From assembly GCF_037479095.1 (NCBI RefSeq), contig NZ_JBBGZW010000001.1, positions 1,426,001-1,490,000 on the forward strand: a DNA stretch of 64,000 nt. The letters are read 5' to 3'. This DNA comes from Pantoea nemavictus. GTDB taxonomy: Bacteria > Pseudomonadota > Gammaproteobacteria > Enterobacterales > Enterobacteriaceae. The notes under the pieces were generated by a model. The model was not told the origin of the DNA, ran no database searches, and saw only the letters and a list, made by a program, of their open reading frames with translations. Below, one piece after another: positions 52,692 to 63,894 of the stretch (position 1 is its first letter; the number at the start of each line of letters is the position of its first letter). Made by a program: the position numbers and the translations under genes.

Positions 52692-54851
52692 TTAGTCGTG
52701 TGATATCTGATCAAGGAGCTCATTCATTTGATGAGCACTATTATTCGCTGAACTATTCGCAGCCAATACACCCGAGTCACTATTTCCGCTGGCATCAGCG
52801 CTGAACGAAATATCATTTAGCAACATTGCTTTCAAATCGTGAAGTAGAACACTCTCTTCCTGCTGATCGCTAAACAGAGAATGACCTTGATCTGACAGCA
52901 AATCGGATAAGCCTAATTCATCAAAATCGGCACCATCAATTTTAGGGATTGGTCGCGGCGGCGGCGTAATATCGATTTCAAAATCAAAAACAGGTGTTTT
53001 TGCGGTTACGACGCCATCAGCATCCTTGAAAGCGGCCTCAAGCTTGTACTTATCTTCAGCCAGTTCCGGGAAGGTAAAACTCCATTTACCATCAGCACCT
53101 ATAGTCGTGGAGTAGTAGGTGTGGCCTTTAGAACCGGTAACCCACAGATAAACGGTATCCCCTGCAACTCCCTTACCTTCAATAATTGGCGTGGTGTCAT
53201 TAGAGATATGATTACCTACCAAGAATTTCGTGCCTGCTGGATTATTATCTTTGAACAGGGCCTCAATGCTACCGGTTACGGGCACGTTCGGATCGGGGAT
53301 CACTTCACCCGGATTTACGGGACCTTCCGGATCTTTAATATCGATAATGACTTTATCAGACAGCTCAGATTCGTTACCGGCGGGATCCTTTACGATAATC
53401 TGGAATTCATGCTCGCCGTTATCAATAGGTTTTTCTGGAGTGAAAGTCCATGAGCCGTCATCGCCAACAATGGTGCTACCAATTGGCTTGCCGTTATCGA
53501 TGATGGTGATGATTTCACCCTTCTCACCTTCACCGCCAAAGGTAGGCGTTCTGTCTTCCGTTTCGTTGCCATTCTCGATGGGCTTACCATCGTCATCGCT
53601 GATTTTACCGATGCCTTTATTTTCTGGGGCAGTGGTATCAATCTCAACAATATACGGGTCCGATGGTCGGCCTTTATTACCTACTTCATCAACCACCACA
53701 GCGCTGAAATCATGCTTGCCTTCGGATAACTCCGGGCTGATAAATTTCCAGTTACCTTCACTGTCGGTTTTCGCCGTACCTACCAACTTGCCATCTTTCC
53801 AGATTTCGACGGTAGAGCCCTTTTCAGCTTTGCCAGACAAAACGGGCGTTTTGTCATTGGTCACGCCACCGTTGCTAATCTCTTTCGCTGGATTAGCGCT
53901 ATCGTCGAGCATCTTATCGATGGTGCCGTGATTGGGTGCGGTCAGATCAACGATAAATTTCCACGCTTCGCTTTTCTCACTTACCACGCCCTTTTCATTA
54001 CGTTCACGCGTAGTGATGCTGTGCTCGCCAGCGCCCAGCGCCGTGCCTGGCGTAAATGACCAGGTGCCGTCTGCACCGACGGTCGTTTCACCAATTTTCT
54101 TCTCGCCATCCCAAATCTCGATGACATTACCTTTAGAACCCGTACCGTTAAGCGTTGGAGTCACATCATCCGTTCTGCCACCTTTGGCGATTGGACCTGT
54201 GATGCTGCCTACGTCATCGAATAGCCCTTTCACGACCGGAACATGTACGTCTCTGCCGCCGCTACCGCCGCCGCCTTGTCCGTTATCACCGCCGCCGTTA
54301 CCGCTGTTACCGCCGTTATTGCTGTCCTGGTACTGCTCTTTCGCCGCCACATAGCCAAGGCCAGCCGCCGCCGCAATGGCAGCTAAACCACCCAGCGCAA
54401 TCAGCGCAGGTGACCATTCAAAGCCGGAGGCCAGATCAAAGCCGCCTGCGGTATCAACATAAGCTCCTTCGCCTAAGGCCAGCGAGCTGGTTTCGCCATC
54501 AGCCAACGCGACAGCATCATGATCGGAATCGCCATCGGTAGCGACGTACTCATGCATTTCGCCATCTTCGGCTTTACCGACCAGTGCGCCAGATTTGGCA
54601 AAAAAGTCTTCGATAATCAGATCGGGATCGTTAGCGTCAGAGCCTTCCAGCATCACTAACAGATTCTTTCCTACGCGCTTGACGGTAATGTTTTCTGGCG
54701 CAACACCGTCATTATTTTGGGTCAGCAAATATTTGCCATTAGTAATGGCCTGGACTTTTGCCGCCTTGCCATCTTTGCCGGTACGTAATACTTCGGCCTT
54801 GGTTATTGTTTTTTTATCAATAACAGCAACACTCACGGGCGAAACGTTCAT
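52692..54851 (-). CDS. BapA-prefix Ig-repeat protein, 719 aa
   Basis: Residues 1-90 match the prefix domain at the N-terminus of BapA/Bap-type biofilm adhesins (ITVKRVGKNLLVMLEGSDANDPDLIIEDFF). A hydrophobic stretch follows at 147-170 (WSPALIALGGLAAIAAAAGL), then a Gly/Asn-rich linker at 176-200, four Ig-like repeats at about 205-635 and a short C-terminal domain with LGLSDLLSDQGHSLFSD resembling that of the other two Ig proteins. BapA proteins are usually thousands of residues; this is a miniature form. The ATG at 54851 (AAGGG upstream) matches the prefix start; an upstream in-frame ATG at 54953 is less likely. No adjacent type I secretion genes. Confidence 0.82.
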   Translation of the reverse strand: MNVSPVSVAVIDKKTITKAEVLRTGKDGKAAKVQAITNGKYLLTQNNDGVAPENITVKRVGKNLLVMLEGSDANDPDLIIEDFFAKSGALVGKAEDGEMHEYVATDGDSDHDAVALADGETSSLALGEGAYVDTAGGFDLASGFEWSPALIALGGLAAIAAAAGLGYVAAKEQYQDSNNGGNSGNGGGDNGQGGGGSGGRDVHVPVVKGLFDDVGSITGPIAKGGRTDDVTPTLNGTGSKGNVIEIWDGEKKIGETTVGADGTWSFTPGTALGAGEHSITTRERNEKGVVSEKSEAWKFIVDLTAPNHGTIDKMLDDSANPAKEISNGGVTNDKTPVLSGKAEKGSTVEIWKDGKLVGTAKTDSEGNWKFISPELSEGKHDFSAVVVDEVGNKGRPSDPYIVEIDTTAPENKGIGKISDDDGKPIENGNETEDRTPTFGGEGEKGEIITIIDNGKPIGSTIVGDDGSWTFTPEKPIDNGEHEFQIIVKDPAGNESELSDKVIIDIKDPEGPVNPGEVIPDPNVPVTGSIEALFKDNNPAGTKFLVGNHISNDTTPIIEGKGVAGDTVYLWVTGSKGHTYYSTTIGADGKWSFTFPELAEDKYKLEAAFKDADGVVTAKTPVFDFEIDITPPPRPIPKIDGADFDELGLSDLLSDQGHSLFSDQQEESVLLHDLKAMLLNDISFSADASGNSDSGVLAANSSANNSAHQMNELLDQISHD

Positions 54852-54974
54852 GGTTAATCCCTTCCGTACATTAAATTTTGATTGCTCGATTGCGGACAAG
54901 CGCAGCAATCTCCCTGGCTTAACCCACGGATGTGGGCTCAAAGTGAGCGTCATAATCCGGAAAGAGAGATTTCC

Positions 54975-54994
54975 GAGACATAAGAAACGTCCCG
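54975..54994. promoter_or_regulatory. Shared GAGACA...GTCCCG motif upstream of the BapA-prefix gene
   Basis: On the plus strand, CCGAGACA is followed eight bases later by GTCCCGT, the same half-elements that lie adjacent upstream of the Ig genes at 28460 and 51640. Orientation is opposite to the gene, which a dyad operator would tolerate. Confidence 0.35.
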
Positions 54995-55117
54995 TTAAGA
55001 AATAAATAATTCCAAACGTTGCCCAAAAAGGGATTAACTCATTAACTAATTGAATTAATGGTTATTTAATGAAAATACCGGAGAATAAACATGGTGAGGG
55101 ATGAGTCAGGAAGAGGA

Positions 55118-56017
55118 CTAAAGCAGATGGTTTTCCTGAATTTTTTCGCGCAAAAAATCCAGAAAACAGGTAATGCGGGAGGTGAGAGATTGGTTGCGGT
55201 AATACACAGCGTGGATGGGTAAGCGCAGTTCGCGAGTGTCATCGGGTAGAACCTGCACCAGGCGGCCACTGACACGATCTTCGCGGCTGACAAAATCAGA
55301 TAAGCGCACAATGCCTTGTCCGGCTAACGCCAGCTGGCGCAGCGTCTCGCCACTGGATGCGGAAAGCGTTGGCTTGATGCGCAAGAATTCACCTTCACGC
55401 TGCCACACCGGCCAGACGTTATGGGCATCAAGTTGACTGAAACCCAGCAGTTGATGATTTGCCAGCGCCGCAACATCTTCAGGGACACCAAACTTTTCCA
55501 GATAGCTGGGACTGGCTAATAGGCGGATGGCGCTGCTGCCGAGCACACGCGCACGTAGGGTTGAATCTCGCAGTTCGCCGATGCGGATGGCGATGTCGGT
55601 TTGCTGTTCCAGCAGATCGATCACAATGTCATCCGTGTTCAGTTCCAGCTGAATCTGCGGATAGCGCTGGCGGAACTCCGCTACCAGCGGAACAATCACG
55701 TGCAGCGTGAAAGGCGTATTAGCGTTGACGCGCAGCCGTCCTGAAGGAATATCCCGACGCTGGGCGATGTGCTCTTCTGCCTGCTCAACGGAAGCCAGAA
55801 TCTGCCGCGCATGGTCGAGAAAAATCAGCCCTTCTTCGGTGAGCGCCAGACGTCTGGTGGTGCGATGCATGAGCGTGGTTTGCAGCTTGCCTTCCAGACG
55901 ACTCAACGCACGGCTGATACCGGAGCTGGTTTGCTCTAACTGTTCCGCTGCCGCAGTGATCGAACCGGTATCTACCACCGCCACCCATGCGCGTAACTCT
56001 TCCAGCGTGATTTTCAC
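55118..56017 (-). CDS. LysR-family transcriptional regulator
   Basis: A 299-residue LysR regulator with the N-terminal winged helix (LEELRAWVAVVDTGSITAAAEQLEQTSSGISRALSRLEGKL) and a substrate-binding effector domain (RLRVNANTPFTLHVIVPLVAEFRQRYPQIQLELN). The start is GTG at 56017 with GGAG eight bases upstream. It is just upstream of, and on the same strand as, the Ig-protein cluster, though 266 non-coding bases separate them. The target genes and effector are not evident; E. coli has no gene at this position. Confidence 0.9.
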   Translation of the reverse strand: MKITLEELRAWVAVVDTGSITAAAEQLEQTSSGISRALSRLEGKLQTTLMHRTTRRLALTEEGLIFLDHARQILASVEQAEEHIAQRRDIPSGRLRVNANTPFTLHVIVPLVAEFRQRYPQIQLELNTDDIVIDLLEQQTDIAIRIGELRDSTLRARVLGSSAIRLLASPSYLEKFGVPEDVAALANHQLLGFSQLDAHNVWPVWQREGEFLRIKPTLSASSGETLRQLALAGQGIVRLSDFVSREDRVSGRLVQVLPDDTRELRLPIHAVYYRNQSLTSRITCFLDFLREKIQENHLL

Positions 56018-56111
56018 TCTTCCATCTCCCTGAGAACAAGACCTGTCTTAGCGCCTGAGCAGCAACTTTTGCCGTAGATTACGCCACTTTCACCAGCGGC
56101 AGGATAACATA

Positions 56112-57584
56112 ATGCGCCATAAACCTCGGATGAGTAACGAGCTACGTCAGCAGCAGGCAGTAACTCAGCTGCTGCAGCAAGGACGACAGGATGAAGCCTG
56201 GCGCAAGATCCGTGCGCACCTGACGCTGGTACCTTACGATAGCTGGTTTCTGCATGAGGCCGCACGTCTGGCGCGACGCAACGGTGAACTGGAGCTGGCG
56301 CAGCGCTACTATCAGCGCGCGTTAAAAGTGACGCCGCAGGATGCCGGATTACTGAATGGCTTAGGTTTAACCCACTATGACGCTGGGCGTTTCTCTGAAG
56401 CAGAATCCTGTTACCAGGCTGCGCTTAAGGCACATACCCATTACGCTGCCTGTCACAATAACTACGCCATTCTGCTGCATAAACAGCATCGTTATCACGC
56501 CGCACTCGCACAATATCGCCTGGCGCTACATATCAAGCCGGATTATACCAAAGCCCGCTACGGCATGAGCACCTTGCTGGCGCATATGGGCCAGCTGCCG
56601 GAAGCCGAAAGTCTGATGCAGCAGGTGCTGCGTGAACGACGCAGCGATCGCCGCTGCCGTAATGCGCTTGGCATGGTGCAGCTGCAACAGGGCAATTTTT
56701 CCGCCGGCTGGCGCAATTATCAGGCTCGTTACGCGTTAGATAATCCCGATCGTTTCTTTTCCTTACCTACGCTGCCGTTTCCTTACTGGCAGGGCGAAGA
56801 TCTGCGCGGTAAAACCCTGCTGGTGCGCACCGAGCAAGGACTGGGAGATGAGATTCAGTTCTGTCGTTTTCTCTCACGGGTGAAAACGGAAAAGCAGGCT
56901 GACAAGGTGCTTATGCTGGGCAGTAACGCCCTCAAACCCTTGATGGCGACGCTAGCACATGTTGATGGTTATCTGGTTAGGGAAGATAAACAGCATTCAC
57001 TGCCCAAAGTCGATTATTGGTGCTCGCTGTTAGATTTACCGCAGCACTTCCTCGACTCGCCACAGCCTTTTGGCGCCGAACATCCCTATTTGTTCAGCTC
57101 AACTGAGCAGCAGGAACAGTGGCCGATTGCAGGAACTGGCAAAAAAATCGGTGTCGTGTGGAAAGGATCGAGCGGACATAAAAATGATATCCAGCGCTCG
57201 CTTGCACACTTGTCACAGCTTGCGCCGTTGTTTGATCTGCCGAATACGCATTGGATTAGCCTGCAAAAAGGCGCGGGCGAGGAGGAGGTTATTGATTTCC
57301 CGCAGGTGCAACCTTATGGCGCTCGCTTCTCCAATTATCAGGATACCGCTGCGGTCATTTCACAGCTGGATCTGGTCATTGGGGTGGATACCTCGGTGAT
57401 TCATCTGGCGGGTGCGCTGGGCAAACCTTGCTGGGTATTGCTACCGGCATGGGCTCGCGACTGGCGCTGGTTGGCGGGTCGCGAGGATTCACCGTGGTAC
57501 CCGCAGATGCGACTGTTTGCCCGTGGGCAGGATGAAGAGTGGAGCGACGTGATCGCACGCGTAAAACACGCCTTACAGCCATAA
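56112..57584 (+). CDS. TPR protein with glycosyltransferase family 9-like domain
   Basis: A 490-residue protein. Residues about 10-200 are tetratricopeptide repeats (PYDSWFLHEAARLARRNGELELAQRYYQRALKVTP, GLLNGLGLTHYDAGRFSEAESCYQAALKAH). The C-terminal half has the GT9-like/sugar-binding pattern: LLVRTEQGLGDEIQFCRFLSRV, KKIGVVWKGSSGHKNDIQRSL and DLVIGVDTSVIHLAGALGKPCWVLLP. Proteins of this layout glycosylate flagellins or surface proteins in some bacteria. It sits between the adhesin cluster and parE, so a role on the neighbouring Ig proteins is possible but only inferred. AGGA lies seven bases before the ATG. Confidence 0.82.
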   Translation: MRHKPRMSNELRQQQAVTQLLQQGRQDEAWRKIRAHLTLVPYDSWFLHEAARLARRNGELELAQRYYQRALKVTPQDAGLLNGLGLTHYDAGRFSEAESCYQAALKAHTHYAACHNNYAILLHKQHRYHAALAQYRLALHIKPDYTKARYGMSTLLAHMGQLPEAESLMQQVLRERRSDRRCRNALGMVQLQQGNFSAGWRNYQARYALDNPDRFFSLPTLPFPYWQGEDLRGKTLLVRTEQGLGDEIQFCRFLSRVKTEKQADKVLMLGSNALKPLMATLAHVDGYLVREDKQHSLPKVDYWCSLLDLPQHFLDSPQPFGAEHPYLFSSTEQQEQWPIAGTGKKIGVVWKGSSGHKNDIQRSLAHLSQLAPLFDLPNTHWISLQKGAGEEEVIDFPQVQPYGARFSNYQDTAAVISQLDLVIGVDTSVIHLAGALGKPCWVLLPAWARDWRWLAGREDSPWYPQMRLFARGQDEEWSDVIARVKHALQP

Positions 57585-57585
57585 A

Positions 57586-57613
57586 ATCAGGGACGCCTTG
57601 GCGTCCCTGATTT

Positions 57614-57615
<2 letters not shown>
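57586..57615. terminator. Bidirectional terminator between TPR gene and parE
   Basis: Hairpin ATCAGGGACGCC/GGCGTCCCTGAT with a 2-base loop followed by TTTTT on the right and preceded by an A-rich run. It ends both convergent transcripts, overlapping the parE stop codon. Confidence 0.92.
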
Positions 57616-60137
<2,522 letters not shown>

Positions 60138-60140
60138 GGC

Positions 60141-60968
60141 TTAGTAGCCCTCGGAATCAAGATCGGGACGGAACATGTCGCTTTGCAGGCGGTTCACTTC
60201 GGTTTCCAGCGTACCGTCAGGCTGCAGGGTAAACCAGCGCCAGCCGGGGGCGAGCGTATCAATAGTGAAGTTGGTGCAATGGGGTTTGAACTGCACGCAG
60301 GTGGAGGGTGAAGCCATGACGCGGCGCCCATGCCAGTCGAGATCGAGTTCCTGATGGATATGGCCACACACCAGATTTCGTGCGCGCGGGAAGTGTTGCA
60401 GTACCGCTTCCAGCTGATGGGGATTGCGCAAGCTGTGCTGATCCAGCCAGGTACAACCCGACGCCAGCGGATGATGATGCAGCAGCACCAAAGTATGGCG
60501 CTCCGGATATTTGCGCAGCGCGGTATCCAGCCATTCCAGCTGATATTCACTTAACATGCCGTGCGGCACGCCGAACACCTGGCTATCCAGCAATACTAAC
60601 TGCCAGTGTTCGCCTAAAAGAACGTGCTTGTCCGATTTAATGCCCGCATCGGCCAGCGTATCAACCATCGCCGGTTGAAAATCATGATTACCCGGTAGCC
60701 AGACGCAAGGCTTTGGCAGACGCGAAATGCCCGCTACAAAGTGCTGGTAGGCTTCAACGGTATGATCCTGAGCGAGATCGCCAGTGGCGATAATCAGATC
60801 GTAATGCTGCTGCTGCGCCTCAATGGCATCCAGCACTGCAGCAAAACTCGACCAGGTGTTCACCCCAAGCAGCGATTGATGTTTTCCTGCAAAAAGATGG
60901 GTATCCGTGATTTGTAAAATCCTGATACCAGACCCATCTACCGCAGGAAGAGTTAGCAGGCTATCCAA
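60141..60968 (-). CDS. cpdA: 3',5'-cyclic-AMP phosphodiesterase CpdA
   Basis: A 275-residue class III metallophosphodiesterase (E. coli 275) that hydrolyses cAMP to AMP and so tunes CRP-dependent expression. All five metal-site motifs are present: ITDTHLF, IIATGDLAQD, WLPGNHDF, LVLLHHHPL and VCGHIHQE. Preceded by AAGGAAACGC before the ATG. It lies within the nudF-to-parE run. Confidence 0.97.
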   Translation of the reverse strand: MDSLLTLPAVDGSGIRILQITDTHLFAGKHQSLLGVNTWSSFAAVLDAIEAQQQHYDLIIATGDLAQDHTVEAYQHFVAGISRLPKPCVWLPGNHDFQPAMVDTLADAGIKSDKHVLLGEHWQLVLLDSQVFGVPHGMLSEYQLEWLDTALRKYPERHTLVLLHHHPLASGCTWLDQHSLRNPHQLEAVLQHFPRARNLVCGHIHQELDLDWHGRRVMASPSTCVQFKPHCTNFTIDTLAPGWRWFTLQPDGTLETEVNRLQSDMFRPDLDSEGY

Positions 60969-61010
60969 AGCGTTTCCTTAATCTCCACGCCATTGTTGCG
61001 TTTCACGCTA

Positions 61011-61436
61011 TCAGCAGACCGGTACAGCCACAGCGCCGTGCGCTAAGCAGTAACGCAACCAATCCGCAAGGAATTGGTTAATCTGATGTTTTTCATCGCG
61101 CTGATGCAATTTTTTATTAGGATAATCATAGCGCGCTTTAAATCGGTAGATCTGTTTAGTGGAACACACTTCAGCGACCATCGCATCATGGTAGAGCCGC
61201 ACCGACATAGAAGGCAGGCTCCAGTAGCTCACCGCGGGTGCCACCTGACGCACTTCAACCAGCGTGGTGTAACGCGTTGATTCTTCTATGGTGAGCTGAT
61301 AGCTGGCGCCATTCACCTGATAGATCACCGATGCACCTGCCTCGTCATTGCGCGGCAGCAGGCGACGCAGCTGGGCGAAATTGGTTTCGCACAGACGCAT
61401 CATTTCGGGAAAGTCAGGGGTATAGCGCTGTTTCAT
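61011..61436 (-). CDS. yqiB: DUF1249 protein YqiB
   Basis: A 141-residue protein nearly identical in pattern to E. coli YqiB (140): [46 protein letters not shown] and [20 protein letters not shown]. The function is unknown. The ATG at 61436 was chosen by comparison with E. coli (MK(Q)[10 protein letters not shown]) and overlaps the nudF stop by four bases. Confidence 0.95.
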   Translation of the reverse strand: MKQRYTPDFPEMMRLCETNFAQLRRLLPRNDEAGASVIYQVNGASYQLTIEESTRYTTLVEVRQVAPAVSYWSLPSMSVRLYHDAMVAEVCSTKQIYRFKARYDYPNKKLHQRDEKHQINQFLADWLRYCLAHGAVAVPVC

Positions 61437-62068
61437 TTTAGCTTCCACTCTTGTCGTAGTTTTTCATGGTGCAACGCCAGCCATTGCAGGGCGATGACAG
61501 ATGCTGCGTTATCAATAATCCCCTCTTCCACCCAGCGGTAAGCCTGTTCGCGGCTTACTACATGGACAAGAATATCCTCATTCTCTTCCTCCAGCCCGTG
61601 ATTTCCCTCTGCCAGGCTGGCATCCACTTCGCCCACCAGCACCGACAAACGTTCTGACGTTCCGCCTGGGCTGGCTAAGTAATTCACTATCGGTTTTACA
61701 CGGCCAACCTTGAGGCCGGCTTCTTCTATTGCCTCACGCCGTGCGACATCTTCCGGCGTTTCGCCGGGCTCGATAATTCCAGCCACCATTTCCAGCAGCC
61801 AGGGCGTTGGGCTGGAATCAAAAGCCGGGATGCGGATCTGTTCGATCAGCACCACTTCGTCACGTAAGGGATCATAGGGTAGCAGCACGGCGGCGTGTCC
61901 GCGCTCAAAAACTTCGCGCACCACTTCACCGCTCATTTCGCCATTAAAACGACGGTGGCGGAAACGGTAGCTGACAATGGAAAAAAAACCATCGTAACGC
62001 GTTTCGCGTGCAATAATTTCTACATCGTTTTTTGTGAAAGTCACAGGGGATTTTTTTTCACTCATCAT
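61433..62068 (-). CDS. nudF: ADP-ribose pyrophosphatase NudF
   Basis: A 211-residue Nudix hydrolase (E. coli 209) that splits ADP-ribose and related ADP-sugars. The Nudix box is complete: [22 protein letters not shown]. Other conserved parts are [44 protein letters not shown] and [19 protein letters not shown]. Two ATGs in a row (62068, 62065) are possible; AAGGA lies eight bases before the first. It begins the operon ending with parE and is divergent from tolC. Confidence 0.97.
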   Translation of the reverse strand: MMSEKKSPVTFTKNDVEIIARETRYDGFFSIVSYRFRHRRFNGEMSGEVVREVFERGHAAVLLPYDPLRDEVVLIEQIRIPAFDSSPTPWLLEMVAGIIEPGETPEDVARREAIEEAGLKVGRVKPIVNYLASPGGTSERLSVLVGEVDASLAEGNHGLEEENEDILVHVVSREQAYRWVEEGIIDNAASVIALQWLALHHEKLRQEWKLK

Positions 62069-62169
62069 CGTCTGATTCCTTATGCAGATTGGGATGGAGC
62101 AAAGAAAAGCCAAGTATACCGCTCCGTCCGAGTGGTTCTTTTTGAATTATTTACGTAAATTAGGGGAAG

Positions 62170-62188
62170 AAGGCACGTTCAGCCAACT
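62170..62188 (+). promoter_or_regulatory. Candidate MarA/SoxS/Rob box upstream of tolC
   Basis: AAGGCACGTTCAGCCAACT matches the degenerate marbox AYNGCACNNWNNRYYAAAY except at two positions, and lies 94 bases before the tolC ATG. tolC is a known MarA/SoxS/Rob target in E. coli, whose tolC promoter region carries a similar GCAC...GCCAA element. Confidence 0.6.
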
Positions 62189-62281
62189 TATCTCTGACGC
62201 CGCCTCTGTAGAATCGGCGATTATTTTTTTGGCTTACCTGCAGCACTACCCGTGCATTTTGCTGCAACAAAAGGAATGCAA

Positions 62282-63754
62282 ATGAAAAAACTGCTCCCAC
62301 TTTTTATTGGACTGAGCCTGGGCGGATTCAGCCTTGCCAGCCAGGCAGAAAACCTGTTGCAGGTCTACCAGCAGGCGCGCCTTAGCAACCCCGATCTGCG
62401 TGCTTCCGCCGCTGACCGCGACGCTGCATTTGAGAAAATCAATGAAGCGCGTAGTCCTTTATTGCCGCAGTTAGGCTTGGGCGCAGATTACACTTATAAC
62501 AACGGTTACCGTGACAGCAGCGGACTTCATTCCAACACGACCAGCGCATCTCTGCAATTAACTCAAACTATTTTCGATATGTCGAAATGGCGTGCGCTGT
62601 CGCTGCAGGAAAAACAAGCCGGTATTCAAGACGTCACTTATCAGGTTGCCCAGCAAGACCTGATTCTGAACAGCGCAACTGCCTATTTCAACGTGTTGAA
62701 GGCAATCGATACGCTTTCTTACACCGAAGCACAGAAACAGTCGATCTACCGCGAATTGGATCAAACCACTCAGCGCTTCAACGTAGGTTTGGTTGCAATC
62801 ACTGACGTGCAAAACGCCCGTGCGCAATATGACACCGTGCTGGCTAATGAAGTCACCGCGCGTAACAACCTCGATAACGCCGTGGAATCTCTGCGCCAGA
62901 TTACCGGCATGGATTATCTGTCGCTGGCTTCACTGAATATCGATCGTTTCAAAACCGCACGTCCGGACGCCGTTGCCAACCTGTTGAAAGAGTCAGAAAG
63001 CCGCAACCTGACTTTGCTGTCAGCGCGTCTGAGCCAGGACCTGGCACGTGAGCAGATTCGCTCCGCAGAAACCGGCCATATGCCGACGCTGGGTTTGACC
63101 GCTTCAACCGGTATGTCCAACAGTAAATACGGCGGTAGCCGCGCTAACCAGAGCGCAGGCAGCACTGATTCAATCACCGGTTCTAACCAGGTTGGTCTGA
63201 GCTTCACCATGCCACTGTACAGCGGTGGCTCGGTCACCTCTCAGGTGAAACAGGCGCAGTACAACTATGTCGCTGCCAGCGAACAACTGGAAGGCGCACA
63301 CCGTAGCGCTGTGCAGACTGTACGTTCGTCATTCAACAACGTGAATGCGTCGATCAGCAGCATTGATGCTTATAAGCAGGCTGTCGTGTCTGCGCAAAGC
63401 TCATTGGATGCGATGGAAGCTGGCTATCAGGTTGGTACCCGTACCATCGTTGATGTGCTGGATGCGACCACTACGCTGTTTAATGCCAAGCAGCAGCTTT
63501 CAGATGCACGTTACAGCTATCTGATTAACCAGCTGAATATTAAATATGCGCTGGGTACGCTGAACGAGCAGGATCTGCAGCAGCTGAACAGCACGCTAGG
63601 CAAAGAGATAACCACGACGCCAGAAGTGGTGGCGCCGGAGAATAATCAGCAAGCCGCGCGTGTGGATAACGGTCCTAAGGCGTCATCGCCTTCAGCCGCC
63701 GCACAAGCCCGTCCAGCTGCCGCGCGCAGCAGCGGAAATCCATTCGGTAATTAA
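62282..63754 (+). CDS. tolC: Outer-membrane channel TolC
   Basis: A 490-residue outer-membrane efflux and type I secretion channel (E. coli 493-495). The signal peptide (KKLLPLFIGLSLGGFSLASQA) is followed by ENLLQVYQQARLSNPDLRASAADRDAAFEKINEARSPLLPQ-type TolC sequence and the tandem repeat helices (RSSFNNVNASISSIDAYKQAVVSAQSSLDAMEAGYQVGTRT). Start at 62282 has AAGGA six bases upstream. TolC would serve AcrAB-type pumps and, if present elsewhere, the exporter of the Ig-repeat proteins. A good marbox candidate precedes it. Confidence 0.98.
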   Translation: MKKLLPLFIGLSLGGFSLASQAENLLQVYQQARLSNPDLRASAADRDAAFEKINEARSPLLPQLGLGADYTYNNGYRDSSGLHSNTTSASLQLTQTIFDMSKWRALSLQEKQAGIQDVTYQVAQQDLILNSATAYFNVLKAIDTLSYTEAQKQSIYRELDQTTQRFNVGLVAITDVQNARAQYDTVLANEVTARNNLDNAVESLRQITGMDYLSLASLNIDRFKTARPDAVANLLKESESRNLTLLSARLSQDLAREQIRSAETGHMPTLGLTASTGMSNSKYGGSRANQSAGSTDSITGSNQVGLSFTMPLYSGGSVTSQVKQAQYNYVAASEQLEGAHRSAVQTVRSSFNNVNASISSIDAYKQAVVSAQSSLDAMEAGYQVGTRTIVDVLDATTTLFNAKQQLSDARYSYLINQLNIKYALGTLNEQDLQQLNSTLGKEITTTPEVVAPENNQQAARVDNGPKASSPSAAAQARPAAARSSGNPFGN

Positions 63755-63760
63755 TTCCCT

Positions 63761-63784
63761 AAGGGGCCGCATGCGGCCCCTTTC
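63761..63784 (+). terminator. Rho-independent terminator after tolC
   Basis: Hairpin AAGGGGCCGCA/TGCGGCCCCTT followed by TTC, starting six bases after the tolC stop. Confidence 0.85.
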
Positions 63785-63894
63785 GCATTCATTCGTATAG
63801 CTTCGTAAAGATCCTTTCCCCATCTGGCTTCGCGCTTCATTTTCCACCGCTCATCCCCTATCCTAAACCCACCTTTGGGCACAGGATGAAAATA

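Noticed and set aside
48345..54851. That the two Ig genes are halves of one broken giant adhesin
   Set aside because: Each has its own C-terminal domain, ribosome site and upstream motif, and an intact OmpA gene lies between; kept only as a point to check in relatives.
48345..57584. Search for HlyB/HlyD-type exporter genes beside the Ig proteins
   Set aside because: None of the neighbouring frames shows ABC transporter or membrane-fusion motifs; TolC at 62282 is the only possible component.
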